Source of the DNA: Paenibacillus rhizosphaerae
GTDB lineage: Bacteria > Bacillota > Bacilli > Paenibacillales > Paenibacillaceae
Assembly (NCBI RefSeq): GCF_014192015.1
Contig: NZ_JACHXJ010000008.1
Location: 1 to 64,000, forward strand
DNA: 64,000 nt
Direction: 5' to 3'
A model generated the notes under the pieces. That model saw nothing but the letters and a program-made list of their open reading frames with translations. It was not told the origin of the DNA and searched no databases. Within the stretch, counting starts at the first letter, position 1, and each line of letters begins with the position of its first letter. Shown here one piece after another: positions 16,937 through 27,500 of the stretch. The translations under genes and the position numbers were made by a program.

Positions 16937-17031
16937 CGTTATGCCTTCCTTCCGCTTGATCCCAGTGGCTGAAACGGGCTACAGCATATGCCGCTTCCGG
17001 TCCCGCCGTCAGGAATCGGATGAATTCTATA

Positions 17032-17041
17032 GAAACGTTTC
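17032..17041. promoter_or_regulatory. LacI/CcpA-like palindrome
   Basis: GAAACGTTTC is a perfect palindrome with central CG, in context TGGAAACGTTTCTA on the minus strand. It resembles LacI-family and catabolite (cre) operators but differs from the cre consensus at about three places. It lies in the gap between the serine hydrolase and the glucan operon. Confidence 0.4.
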
Positions 17042-17209
17042 CACGTATTATCGTTAATCTTGAGATTATTACAGATTCCTTCCTCATGTCAACCCCATTT
17101 TGTAAGCGGTTACCGAGACTCTTTTGGTATAGATTTTGCCGCATTAACGTAAGCAAGATCAGGGATTTGCACAAAAATACAGCTCGCTGGGCCTTTGTAA
17201 AAAAGGTTG

Positions 17210-17238
17210 TTGACAGGTTTAGACAACCGGATTATGAT
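17210..17238 (+). promoter_or_regulatory. Sigma-A promoter of the glucan operon, with long leader
   Basis: A perfect -35 box TTGACA (17210-17215) stands 17 bases from the -10 box TATGAT (17233-17238). The expected start is near 17245, leaving a leader of about 240 nt before the esterase start at 17486. The leader is GC-rich with several possible hairpins, but I see no known riboswitch and no leader peptide. The gap 16937-17485 holds only this promoter, two operator-like sites and the leader. Confidence 0.75.
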
Positions 17239-17243
17239 GTTAA

Positions 17244-17257
17244 TCGAAACGATTCGA
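17244..17257. promoter_or_regulatory. LacI-family operator over the transcription start
   Basis: TCGAAACGATTCGA is a near-perfect 14-bp palindrome with a central CG, the LacI/GalR operator layout. It begins 6 bases after the -10 box and would cover the start site, a position for repression. The obvious candidate binder is the LacI-type protein encoded at 27981-28967. Confidence 0.6.
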
Positions 17258-17485
17258 AAAAATCGCTTTCATCGCTTTTGGCGCTCCTGCAGCATCCACC
17301 GATAACGTCTGACAAGGCTGAAATCGGATCGTGGACAGCGGGAATGCGAGGCGATCAGAAGGACCAATGACGGGCCGAAACTGTCCGTTATCGGCTCAGC
17401 CGGGCCGGCTTCCCGTAAGGGGGCTGCCGCTGACTAAGGCGGACAACTCGATAGAGCAGTCGAACTGAAGTGAAAGGGGTTACAT

Positions 17486-18250
17486 ATGGCGCATTTAACG
17501 ATCGATACCGGCTCGCCCACGCTGCGGATGACGACCAGCATCCATGTGATCTCTCCGGTCGATACCGGCGTCCCTGCTTCAAGCACGCTGTACCTCCTGC
17601 ATGGGGCGGGGGATAACGCCAGCACCTGGCATCGCCTGACGACCGTGGAAATGTTTGCGGCGAGGCACAGCTGCACGGTGATCATGCCGGAAGTTGGACG
17701 AAGCTATTATACCGACATGGTTTATGGACTGGATTATTTTACCTACATCACAGAGGAGCTCCCTGAGCTGTGCGGACGCCTGCTGCACTTAAATACCGAT
17801 CCCGACAGCACGTTCGTGGCGGGATTGTCGATGGGCGGCTACGGAGCGCTCAAATGCGCGCTCACCTACCCGGAGCGGTATGCCAAAGCGGTATCTTTCT
17901 CGGGCGTGACCGACATCGCCCAGCGTCTCAACGATCCGGCGATGCCGGAAGGGATGCGCAGGGAGATGCAGGCCGTCTTCGGACCGGAGCTTGAGGTGAA
18001 GCCGGATCAGGATTTGTATGCGCTGTCCGCGAAATTGATCGACGAGGGCCGAAGGCTGCCGCCGGTGCTGTGCTGCTGCGGTTCGGAAGATCCGTTCGTG
18101 GCGATGAACCGGCAGTTTGCCGGCCGCATGGAGCACAGCCCGTTCGATTTCCGGTACGTTGAAGGACCGGGAACGCACGACTGGCTCTTTTGGGAAGAGC
18201 ATTTGAAGACCGCTTTTGACTTTCTGTTTGAAGACAAGACCCAAGAATAG
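17486..18250 (+). CDS. Alpha/beta-hydrolase esterase at the head of the glucan operon
   Basis: The 254-residue protein is an EstA/esterase-D type serine esterase. It has LYLLHGAGDN (oxyanion region), the nucleophile elbow GLSMGGYGALK near residue 114, a downstream Asp region CGSEDPFV, and the catalytic His in GTHDW. There is no signal peptide, so it acts inside the cell. As first gene of the cluster it may strip acyl groups from imported oligosaccharides; that role is inference. ATG at 17486 follows GAAAGGGG. The permease gene starts 14 bases after its stop. Confidence 0.8.
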   Translation: MAHLTIDTGSPTLRMTTSIHVISPVDTGVPASSTLYLLHGAGDNASTWHRLTTVEMFAARHSCTVIMPEVGRSYYTDMVYGLDYFTYITEELPELCGRLLHLNTDPDSTFVAGLSMGGYGALKCALTYPERYAKAVSFSGVTDIAQRLNDPAMPEGMRREMQAVFGPELEVKPDQDLYALSAKLIDEGRRLPPVLCCCGSEDPFVAMNRQFAGRMEHSPFDFRYVEGPGTHDWLFWEEHLKTAFDFLFEDKTQE

Positions 18251-18264
18251 TGAGGAGATGCCAA

Positions 18265-19224
18265 TTGAAACCCGCAGCCTTAGGGCCGAACAAAAATGCA
18301 AAGGAGCGTTCCAAAACCGGTAATCTGTTTACGGAAATTTGGAAGCACCGGATGACGTATACGCTGCTTATTCCCGGCATCATCTGGCTGATCCTGTTTG
18401 CTTATCTGCCGATGGGCGGCTTGTCGCTCGCATTTAAGCATTACAAAGCCAACATGGGAATTTGGGGCAGCCCTTGGGTCGGACTGGAGAACTTCAAGTA
18501 TGTATTCCGCGACCCGACGTTTGCCCAAGCGGTGTGGAGAACACTGTACATCAACATTATCAAGCTGATCATCACCTTCCCGTTCCCGATTCTGCTGGCG
18601 CTCCTGCTGAACGAGCTCCGGATGCGGAAGACGAAGAAGCTGTTCCAGACGATTTTTACGTTTCCGCAGTTCCTGTCGTGGATCATTGTCTCGGGGATCG
18701 TGATCAACGTCCTTTCCTATGACGGTCTGCTGAACAGCGCACTGCAGCTTCTTGGACTTCCGACGATCAACTTCCTCGGCTCCGAGCCCATGTTCCTACC
18801 GATGCTGATTCTGACGGACATTTGGAAATCCACCGGATGGGGGGCCATCATCTTCCTGGCGGCCATTTCGGGGATCGACCAGGACCAATACGAATCGGCG
18901 CAGATCGACGGCGCTTCACGGATGCAGCAAATTTTCAAAATTACGCTGCCGAATATTTTGCCGACCGTCACGGTCATGTTCATTCTGAACGTGGGCGGCC
19001 TGATGTCCGCCGGCTTCGACCAGATCTTCAACTTGGCGAATGCAGCGACGCAGAATGTGTCCCAAGTGCTCGACGTGTACATTTACCGGATCACATTCCA
19101 GTCTTCGACGGACTTCTCGTTCTCGACGGCGGTCAGCTTGTTCCGTTCGCTCGTGAACATGATTCTGTTGCTTGCTGCGGACCGCGTGGCCAAACTCATG
19201 GGCGGAGACGGATTGTTCCGTTAG
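18265..19224 (+). CDS. CUT1-type ABC sugar permease, subunit 1 (LplB-like)
   Basis: The 319-residue membrane protein has six hydrophobic segments, after an N-terminal cytoplasmic stretch ending at YTLLIPGIIWLILF. The EAA loop is ESAQIDGASRMQQIFKITLP (about residues 211-230), which contacts the ATPase. This is the LplB/YtcP subgroup of polysaccharide or oligosaccharide importers in Bacillales. TTG at 18265 is 7 bases behind GAGGAG. It pairs with the next permease. No ATPase gene is nearby, so an MsmX-type shared ATPase is expected. Confidence 0.85.
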   Translation: MKPAALGPNKNAKERSKTGNLFTEIWKHRMTYTLLIPGIIWLILFAYLPMGGLSLAFKHYKANMGIWGSPWVGLENFKYVFRDPTFAQAVWRTLYINIIKLIITFPFPILLALLLNELRMRKTKKLFQTIFTFPQFLSWIIVSGIVINVLSYDGLLNSALQLLGLPTINFLGSEPMFLPMLILTDIWKSTGWGAIIFLAAISGIDQDQYESAQIDGASRMQQIFKITLPNILPTVTVMFILNVGGLMSAGFDQIFNLANAATQNVSQVLDVYIYRITFQSSTDFSFSTAVSLFRSLVNMILLLAADRVAKLMGGDGLFR

Positions 19225-19242
19225 GAAAGGAGTGTTAGAGAG

Positions 19243-20145
19243 ATGAGTACGCATGCTGAGAAACGGCATAAATACCGGGTCGGTAAAATGACGCTTCTCG
19301 ATTACATCATGTTTATCGTGCTGATTGTGTTGGCTTTAATCATTTTGATTCCGTTCCTGAACGTGATCGCGATCTCCCTCGCCTCACAGAAGGAATATGC
19401 CGATAATCCGATGCTGCTGTGGCCGAAGCATCCGACGCTGGATGCCTACCGGGCGCTGTTCGAAGACGGCAGGCTGCTGACGGGCTTCTGGAACACCATT
19501 AAAATTCTGGTGGTCGGACTGCCGCTGAGCTTGTTCCTGACGAGCACGATGGCTTACGGCCTCAGCCGCAACAAGTTCCCGGGGAAAAAGATAATCTTCT
19601 TCCTCGTCCTGTTCACGATGATCTTTAACGGCGGGATTGTGCCGCTGTACCTGGTCATGAAATCGCTGCACCTCACCGGTTCCCTGTGGTCTGTCATCTT
19701 GGTAGGAAGCTTCAGTGCCTTCAATATGATCCTGATGATGAACTACTTCCAGGGCCTGCCGGAGTCCTTGATGGAATCCGCAAGGCTCGACGGGGCGGGC
19801 GAATGGCGTATCCTGTTCTCCGTCGTCCTTCCGCTCGCGGCGCCGATTATGGCGACCATTACGCTGTTCTACGGCGTGGCCTTCTGGAACGGATGGTATG
19901 ATGCGATGATCTTCCTGCGAAAAGCGGAGATGCTTCCGCTGCAAAACGTCCTGCGGACCATTATCGTCGAATCGTCGACAAACGTTTCGAATGCGGCCAG
20001 CGTGGACGCCCTGAACAAATCCGGTTTCTCGACGGGAATGAAGATGGCTTCGGTCTTCGTATCGATGGTGCCGATCATGTGCTTCTTCCCGATGCTGCAA
20101 AAGCACTTCGCCAAAGGGGTGTTAACAGGGGCTATCAAGACCTGA
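19243..20145 (+). CDS. CUT1-type ABC sugar permease, subunit 2 (LplC-like)
   Basis: The 300-residue protein has six predicted membrane segments and the EAA loop MESARLDGAGEWRILFSVVLP (about residues 177-197). The ending HFAKGVLTGAIKT is the typical C terminus of LplC/YtcP-type permeases. ATG at 19243 follows AAAGGAG, 18 bases after the first permease, so the two are cotranscribed. The binding-protein gene follows after 54 bases. Confidence 0.85.
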   Translation: MSTHAEKRHKYRVGKMTLLDYIMFIVLIVLALIILIPFLNVIAISLASQKEYADNPMLLWPKHPTLDAYRALFEDGRLLTGFWNTIKILVVGLPLSLFLTSTMAYGLSRNKFPGKKIIFFLVLFTMIFNGGIVPLYLVMKSLHLTGSLWSVILVGSFSAFNMILMMNYFQGLPESLMESARLDGAGEWRILFSVVLPLAAPIMATITLFYGVAFWNGWYDAMIFLRKAEMLPLQNVLRTIIVESSTNVSNAASVDALNKSGFSTGMKMASVFVSMVPIMCFFPMLQKHFAKGVLTGAIKT

Positions 20146-20199
20146 TACCACAATAGATTTTTTAACGAAAAAAATCTGATCAAAAAGAGGGGAAAAAAC

Positions 20200-21798
20200 A
20201 TGAACACCAAAAAGCTGTTCAAGCCGCTTCTAGCTGTCGCGCTGTCGGCGGCTATGCTGACGGTCACGGCCTGCGGGAAAGATTCGGCATCATCCGGCGG
20301 CAACGAAAAAGACGCAGACGGAAGCTACAAGGACAAACTGAAAATTTCCGTCGCGCAGACCACGGAAGTGAAAGACGGTGTGCTCGACAACGAGTTCCAC
20401 AAGTACTGGATGGACAAATTCAACGTCGAGTGGGATTACAACTACGTGCAGTGGGATTCCTGGCCGGAAAAACTTCGCCTGTGGATCAACTCCGGCGACC
20501 TGCCTGACGTGGCCAGCTGGAACTATGTGCACGGCGATTTCATGAACTATGTCGATCAAGGCTTGCTCTACAAATTCCCGGATGACTGGAAAGAGCGCTG
20601 GCCGAATGTGGCGGCAGCCTACAAGCTGACCGGCCTCGGCGACAAGCTGGAAGAGCTGACAGGCGGCACTTACATTCTGCCGAAACCGGTGTACTTCCAA
20701 AACAAACCGGCCGATCCGCTTGTGAACCAAATCGGCGTCATTGCGATCCGCAAGGATTGGGCTAAAGCCGTCGGGTTTGAATTGAAGGACGCTTATACGA
20801 CAAGCGAACTGATCCATTATGCGGAACTGGTCAAAGAGAAAGATCCAGGAAAGCTCGGTTCCAAGCTCGTCCCGATGTCTTACACCGCGGATGACGCCTT
20901 GACCAACATCATCATGGCCAACAGCGAGCATTCCCGCGTCGAATCGGCTTTCTACAGAGGAGAAGACGGCAAGTTCCATTGGGGACCGGCTGATCCGGAG
21001 ACGCTGACCGGTCTGAAGCTGATGCAGAAAGCGTACAAAGAAGGCCTGCTCAATCCGGAATTCTATACCTGGAAAAACAACGAGGGCAGCGACAACTTTA
21101 GAGTCAAAGGCGTCGCTGCGATGATGTCCCTCGGCGGTCTGGCTTCGTACAGACAAGACATGGACAAGAACATGCAGAAGAACCTGGGCGTAAGCAGCGA
21201 CGACCTCGTCCATACGGCGATCGTTCTGGGTGACGACGGCAAATACCGCAACCTGGAGCAGCCGAACTTCTGGTCTGCGCTCATCTTCTCGCCAAACATC
21301 AGTAAAGAGAAGTTCGAACGCATCATGGATATTATCGATTATTCGACAACCAAAGAAGGACAAATGCTCCTGAACATGGGCTTTGAGGGCAAAGATTGGA
21401 AGTACGACGAGAACAAAGAGCCGGTCAGCCTGCTTCCGGAAGGAACGACCCTGGAAGACAAATATCCGGCACGTTTTGAAGGATTGTATATTTTGGGCGA
21501 CGACTTCAGTATTGTGAACCCTGCCATCAAGAAGGATTACCGCGACCGCGCTGTGGAGCTGTTCAAAGAGAAAGCCAAGCTGGGCAGCGAAGGCGGCAAG
21601 CTGGCAACCTACGACTGGGATGTGCAGCTGTACGATTCCAAAGCGAAGAGCCAGGCATCCTTCGATTACCAGAACGAGTATGCCAACCTGATCCTGCAAA
21701 GCGGCGATCTGGAAGCAAACTGGAAGAAGTGGGTACAAAGCAAGCAGTCCCTTGTTCAGCCGGTTCTGGATGAACTAAACAGCAAATTTGCCAAGTAA
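20200..21798 (+). CDS. Extracellular sugar-binding lipoprotein
   Basis: The 532-residue protein starts with a lipoprotein signal whose lipobox lies in MLTVTACG (Cys about residue 26), followed by a Ser/Gly linker. The large mature domain is a cluster D type solute-binding fold of LplA-like length. By context it delivers an oligosaccharide to the two permeases. The Listeria homologue in the equivalent position binds sophoro-oligosaccharides, but specificity here cannot be read from the sequence. ATG at 20200 follows AGAGGGG. A partial terminator after it probably makes it the most abundant product. Confidence 0.85.
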   Translation: MNTKKLFKPLLAVALSAAMLTVTACGKDSASSGGNEKDADGSYKDKLKISVAQTTEVKDGVLDNEFHKYWMDKFNVEWDYNYVQWDSWPEKLRLWINSGDLPDVASWNYVHGDFMNYVDQGLLYKFPDDWKERWPNVAAAYKLTGLGDKLEELTGGTYILPKPVYFQNKPADPLVNQIGVIAIRKDWAKAVGFELKDAYTTSELIHYAELVKEKDPGKLGSKLVPMSYTADDALTNIIMANSEHSRVESAFYRGEDGKFHWGPADPETLTGLKLMQKAYKEGLLNPEFYTWKNNEGSDNFRVKGVAAMMSLGGLASYRQDMDKNMQKNLGVSSDDLVHTAIVLGDDGKYRNLEQPNFWSALIFSPNISKEKFERIMDIIDYSTTKEGQMLLNMGFEGKDWKYDENKEPVSLLPEGTTLEDKYPARFEGLYILGDDFSIVNPAIKKDYRDRAVELFKEKAKLGSEGGKLATYDWDVQLYDSKAKSQASFDYQNEYANLILQSGDLEANWKKWVQSKQSLVQPVLDELNSKFAK

Positions 21799-21853
21799 CA
21801 AATCGTTCTGAAATCAGGATAAGAACTGAGCATGATACGCAGTCCGAGTCTAA

Positions 21854-21895
21854 GGAACCCGGTGTGCAGCACATTTGATGCAGCCGGGTTCTTCT
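21854..21895 (+). terminator. Possible attenuating terminator after the binding protein
   Basis: GGAACCCGG pairs with CCGGGTTC across a loop that itself contains complementary TGCA parts, then a T/C run follows. The U-tract is interrupted, so partial read-through into the GH3 gene is plausible. The remaining bases to 22194 hold no gene and no second clear promoter. Confidence 0.55.
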
Positions 21896-22194
21896 CTTCC
21901 ATGGTGGTGCCGGGCCGGGTTTCTTCTATTATATGTAGGCCGGCCTGGCCGCAGGGAGGGGAACAGGTAAGAGTTCTTCTGTAGATTATAGAATGCAAAC
22001 GTATATCGATAGACGCTTTTCTTCATGAGGAATTTGCACAAAAGATAAGCGCCAAGGACGGGCTTCATCCTTGCTGCCCTTATCAGCCAGGTTTTGTGCA
22101 AGCTCCTGAGAAAGGAGAAAGGGTCTGAAAGAGCCGGACCCTTCATGTCCGGATGGCCTGAATCATCATACGACTTTGTTGTGGAGGGAATGGA

Positions 22195-24360
22195 ATGGAC
22201 AACCGGCAGTTAACCGAACTGTTGAATCAGATGACGCTGGAGGAGAAGATTGCGCAGCTGCTCCAGCTGACCGCCAATTTTCATGAAGGCGGCGACGGAG
22301 AAAGCCAAATTACCGGACCGCTTGAGGAAATGGGGATCACCGAATCGATGGTGACCGCTAGCGGCTCCGTTCTGGGGATATCGGGAGCGCAGTCGATCAT
22401 CGACGTGCAGAAATCATATTTAAGCAAAAGCAGGCTCGGCATTCCGCTGATGTTTATGGCCGATGTGGTGCACGGCTTCAAAACGATCTTTCCGATCCCG
22501 CTGGCGATCGGATGCTCCTGGGATACGGAGCTGGCCGAGAAGAGCGCCGAAATCGCCGCGAGAGAATCGGCGGTGTCCGGCATTCACGTCACTTTTGCAC
22601 CGATGGTCGATCTGGTGCGCGACCCGCGGTGGGGACGCGTCATGGAGACGACCGGCGAAGATCCGTACCTGAACAGCCTGTTTGCCCGCGCTTTTGTCCG
22701 CGGCTACCAAGGCGCGAGCCTGAAGGAGGAACCGGAGCGGCTGGCTGCCTGCGTGAAGCACTTCGCCGCATACGGCGCCCCCGAAGGGGGACGCGACTAC
22801 AACACGGTCAACATGTCGGAACGCAATCTCCGGGAGCAGTATCTGCCGGCTTATAAAGCGGCGCTGGACGAAGGCTGCGAAATGGTCATGACGTCGTTCA
22901 ATACCGTGGACGGCATTCCGGCTACCGGTAATGAGAAGCTGATGCGCGGCATCCTCCGCGATGAGTGGGGTTTTGACGGCATCCTGATCTCGGACTGGGC
23001 GTCGATCCGCGAAATGATCGCGCACGGAGCGGCGGAGGACGACTGCGAAGCCGCTTACCGGGCGATCCGGGCGGGCGTAGATATCGAGATGATGACCCCT
23101 TGCTACGTGCAGCATCTGCCGGGCCTCGTCGAGAGCGGACGCGTGGACGAAGCCTTGGTTGACGAAGCGGTGCTGCGCATATTGCGGCTGAAAGACAAGC
23201 TCGGGCTGTTCGACAATCCGCTGAGAGGCGCCGACCCGGAGCGCGAGCGCGAAGTGGTGTTCTGTCAGGATCATCGAAACGTTTCATACGAGCTGGCGGC
23301 CAAGTCGAGCGTCCTGCTGAAAAACGAAGGCGGCCTGCTGCCGCTTGCGCCTGGGAGAAAGGTTGCCCTGATCGGGCCGTTCGCCCAGAGCGACGACATC
23401 CTCGGCTGGTGGTCCTGCGTCGGCGTGAAGGAAGACGCCGTGAAGCTGGGAACCGCGCTGCAGGAAAGGCTGGCTGAGGGACAGCTGGTTATTGCCGAAG
23501 GCTCCGGCGTGGTCAGCGTGGATCAAGGGCAGATTGATGCTGCCATCGCCGCATCTCAAGAGGCAGACGTGATCGTGCTCGCCCTGGGCGAAGATTCGGC
23601 CATGAGCGGGGAGGGCGGATCCCGCACGAACATCCGCCTGCCGGAAGCCCAGCTGGAGCTGGTACGGCAGCTCAAGAAGACCGGCAAGCCGATGGCTGCG
23701 GTGATCTTCAACGGCCGTCCGCTGGATCTGCACGGAATCATTGACGAAGCGGACGCCGTCCTGGAAGCCTGGTTCCCGGGCAGTGAGGGCGGAGCCGCGA
23801 TCGCCGACATTCTGATCGGACGCGTGAATCCTTCGGCGCGGCTGACGATGTCCTTCCCGCATTCGGTGGGTCAAATTCCGGTCTATTACAACCATTACAA
23901 TACCGGCCGTCCGATGGATCCGGACAAAACGGAAGAGCGGTACGTGTCCAAATATATCGATAGTCCGAATGATCCACTGCTTCCGTTCGGATACGGCCTA
24001 TCCTATACGACGTTTGAATACGGCAGCCTGAATTTATCCGGAAACGAGATGACGGCAGATCAGCCGCTTCAGGTCAGCGTGAACGTGACGAACACCGGGG
24101 ACCGTGCAGGCATCGAAACGGTTCAGCTGTATATCCGCGACGTGGCCGGCGAGGTGGTCCGCCCGATGCGCGAGCTGAAAGGTTACACCCGCCTCGAGCT
24201 TGCTCCGGGAGAAAGTGCGGAAGCGGTCTTTACGATCACGGAGGAACAGCTCCGTTATCATCATTCCGACCTAACGCAAGCCAGCGATCCGGGAACGTTC
24301 CAGGTGTTTGTCGGTCCGAACAGCCGGGACAACCTTGCTGAGTCGTTCCGGCTGGTTTAA
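22195..24360 (+). CDS. GH3 beta-glucosidase
   Basis: The 721-residue enzyme has the GH3 layout: an N-terminal TIM barrel with VKHFAAYG (near residue 187) and the nucleophile Asp in DGILISDWAS (near residue 265), a second alpha/beta domain with SGEGGSR, and a C-terminal fibronectin-like domain. No signal peptide is present, so it works on imported oligosaccharides. Next to the GH94 phosphorylase it would split beta-1,2-glucosyl disaccharides such as sophorose, as in the Listeria locus; this is inference. ATG at 22195 follows GGAGGGAA. Confidence 0.85.
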   Translation: MDNRQLTELLNQMTLEEKIAQLLQLTANFHEGGDGESQITGPLEEMGITESMVTASGSVLGISGAQSIIDVQKSYLSKSRLGIPLMFMADVVHGFKTIFPIPLAIGCSWDTELAEKSAEIAARESAVSGIHVTFAPMVDLVRDPRWGRVMETTGEDPYLNSLFARAFVRGYQGASLKEEPERLAACVKHFAAYGAPEGGRDYNTVNMSERNLREQYLPAYKAALDEGCEMVMTSFNTVDGIPATGNEKLMRGILRDEWGFDGILISDWASIREMIAHGAAEDDCEAAYRAIRAGVDIEMMTPCYVQHLPGLVESGRVDEALVDEAVLRILRLKDKLGLFDNPLRGADPEREREVVFCQDHRNVSYELAAKSSVLLKNEGGLLPLAPGRKVALIGPFAQSDDILGWWSCVGVKEDAVKLGTALQERLAEGQLVIAEGSGVVSVDQGQIDAAIAASQEADVIVLALGEDSAMSGEGGSRTNIRLPEAQLELVRQLKKTGKPMAAVIFNGRPLDLHGIIDEADAVLEAWFPGSEGGAAIADILIGRVNPSARLTMSFPHSVGQIPVYYNHYNTGRPMDPDKTEERYVSKYIDSPNDPLLPFGYGLSYTTFEYGSLNLSGNEMTADQPLQVSVNVTNTGDRAGIETVQLYIRDVAGEVVRPMRELKGYTRLELAPGESAEAVFTITEEQLRYHHSDLTQASDPGTFQVFVGPNSRDNLAESFRLV
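23276..23285. promoter_or_regulatory. Intragenic GAAACGTTTC palindrome
   Basis: The perfect palindrome GAAACGTTTC occurs inside the GH3 gene, in context ATCGAAACGTTTCAT, close to the operator at 17244-17257. It may be an auxiliary LacI/CcpA site, or chance. Confidence 0.25.
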
Positions 24361-24515
24361 TGAACAAGCCGCCATGCGCGTACACAAAGAACAGCCATGG
24401 CTAATGGAGAGAGCTGACCATCTAGACGATGCAGGATGAAAAATACTGTAAAAGCTGCCTCGAAGCCGTACCGGACAGGTTCCGGCCGGCTTCCGGGATA
24501 GGAGGATGAACAACC

Positions 24516-27500
24516 ATGACAACCATTACGAATTCCAAGCTTCACGTCCAGGCCGGCGATCTGTCCTTTACGTTCTGGGAAAGCGGTGACCTGTTCCAGG
24601 CCATCAGCGGCAAGACGATGATCAACCAGCTGATGAGCAGCCCGCTCGACGGGGCCTTAAATAATCTGTATCTTCGCATCCATGACGATTCCGCTATCCG
24701 CTTCTACCCGCTGCTGGGCATCCGTTCGGACAGCCGGGTCAGCACAGGCGAGGGACGTCTCGTCTGGACGGGGGAAGCCGAAGGGGTGGCGTACAGCGTG
24801 ACGTTTGCGCTCAGCCCGCTCGGCGTATGGTTCTGGGACGTCCGGGCGACCGGACAGGGCCACAAAATCGACGTCGTTTACGGCCAGGATATCGGGGACG
24901 CGGATCCGGGCGCCGTCCGCAGCAACGAGGCGTACCTGTCCCAATATATCGACCATACCGTTTTCGATGACAAAGACCACGGATATGTGGTGTGCTCGCG
25001 CCAAAACCAGCCGCAGGGCGGAGCGTTCCCTTACATACAGCAGGGTTCGCTGACGCGTGCCGCCGGGTACTCCACGGACGGCTTCCAGTTCTTCGGCCTG
25101 TCCTATAAAGAGACAAACGTGCCGGCATGTCTCAGCCAGCCTCAATTGGCGTGCGAGGTCTACCAATACGAGTTCGCCTACACGGCGCTTCAGTCCGAAG
25201 CGGTAACGCTGGACGGGGAAGCACGCTTCGTGTTCTACGGCTTGTTCAAGCCGGATCATGCGGCTGCGGTAACCGAGCTGGAATTCAAGGACGAGGTGCT
25301 GAAAGCCTGGGCTCAAGTGCAGGAGAGCCTGGCTGCCGCGGACGGTCCGCTGCACGAGCTGCCGCAGGTCCGCCTGAACCCGGAGATCGGCGAACCGATG
25401 CATACCCTTCCGCTCACCGCGGAAGAGCTCGAAGCCCTTTTCCCGGCAGCCGGAAGACAGGAAGAAGAAACCGAGAACGGACAGCTTCTGGCGTTCTTCA
25501 CCGATACCTACGAGCATGTCGTGCTGAAGGAGAAGGAGCTGCGGGTGGAGCGTCCGCACGGACATATCCTGATGAGCGGCGGCAGCGTGAAGCTGGGGGC
25601 CAAAGTCGTGACGACGACTTCTTACATGTACGGCATTTTTAACTCCCATCTGGTGGTGGGCAATACCAACTTCAACAAAATGATGAGCAATGCCCGCAGT
25701 GCCCTGAACGTGCCGAAGACGGCAGGACAGCGGATTTACGTGAACATCGAAGGCGCGTACCGTCTCCTGACGATGCCGTCCCTGTTCGAGATCGGCTTCA
25801 ACTACGTGCGCTGGTATTACAAAACGGCGGATGACATGCTGGTGATCACCAATTTCGCGGCGGCGGATGCGCCTGAAATACGCCTTCATGTGCGCTCGGA
25901 GAGCGGCAAAGCGTATCAATTTTTGGTGACCAGCCAGGTCACCATGGACGTCAATGAGTTCGAAGCGCCGGTCCGCATGACGGAATCGGCGGGGGTGCTG
26001 ACGTTCCACGGCGCCCAGGACGCGCTCCGCAAGGAAGCCTATCCGCTCCTGAAATACACCATGCGGATCGACGGCGCCAAGGCGGCCGTTAGTGACGAAA
26101 CGGCACTCACAAGCGGCGTTCAGGCTGGGGAAGCGTCGGTCGTGACGCTCAAGCTGGATGCTGCTGCGGAGTGGACTTTAACGATGCAGGGGCTGCTGGA
26201 CGGAGAGGACCTTCCTGAGGCTAGCCGCAGGGCAGAGGATGAAATTGCGAAGCACCGTGAGTTCTTCCGGGACGTGATGAACGGATTCCGCTTAACCGGC
26301 GCGGATGGCACGGAAGGCAAGGACTTTTTTAAGGTGAATGCCCTGGCCTGGTGGTACACGCATAACATGCTGGTTCATTATTCGGTTCCGCATGGCTTGG
26401 AACAGTACGGAGGTGCGGCTTGGGGAACACGGGACGTTTGCCAGGGGCCGACCGAGTATTTTATGGCGACGCAAAAGTTTGAACAGGTCCGCGACATTCT
26501 GAAAATGGTGTACTCCCACCAATACGAAGACGACGGCAACTGGCCGCAGTGGTTTATGTTCGACAACTACTTCACGGTTCAGCAGGAGGAGAGCCACGGC
26601 GACATCATCGTATGGCCGCTGAAGGTGCTCAGCGATTACCTGCGGGCGACCGAAGACTTCGGCATTCTAGAGGAGAAGGTTCCGTATACGGTCAAGCACA
26701 AGTTCCATTTTACCGAAGAAACGGCCACGATTCTGGATCACGTGTACAAGGAGATCGGTTACATCCGCAGCCACTTCCTGCATGAGACCCATCTGTCCTC
26801 CTACGGGGATGGGGATTGGGACGATACGCTGCAGCCGGCCAACGCCCAGCTGAAGCAGTACATGGTCAGCAGCTGGACCGTCGCCCTGACGTACCAGACG
26901 ATGACCCAACTGTCGGGCGCCCTGAAATCCGCCAAGCCGGAATTGGCTTCGGAGCTTCATGACATGGCGCGGGGAATCAAGCGTGATTACGAAAAATACA
27001 TCCTCGAAACGGATGTCATTCCAGGGTTCCTCTACATGGAGAATCCGGCCGAAGTGAAGCTGATGCTCCATCCGACCGACGAGGAGACCGGCATTCAATA
27101 CCGCCTGCTGCCGATGACCCGGAGCATGATTGCGGAGCTGCTGGATCCGGAGCGCGCGAAGGCCCATTATGAGCTGATCAAAGAAAAGCTCTTTTTCCCT
27201 GACGGCGTCCGTCTGATGAACCGTCCGGCCCAATATGCCGGCGGCGTCAGCACGCACTTCAAGCGGGCGGAGCAGGCGTCAAACTTCGGGCGCGAAGTGG
27301 GCCTGCAGTATGTCCACGCCCATATTCGCTTTATCGAAGCGATGGCGAAGCTCGGACATGCGGATGATGTATGGAACGGTCTGAACGTAATTAATCCGGT
27401 CGGGATCCGGAGCGTGGTGCCGAACGCCGAACTGCGTCAGAGCAACGCTTATTTCAGCAGCTCCGACGGCAAGTTCAACACGCGTTATGACGCGCAGGCG

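Noticed and set aside
20290..21738. A 482-codon antisense frame opposite the sugar-binding lipoprotein gene
   Set aside because: Codon bias of the sense gene removes stops on the other strand. No domain or start signal is seen.
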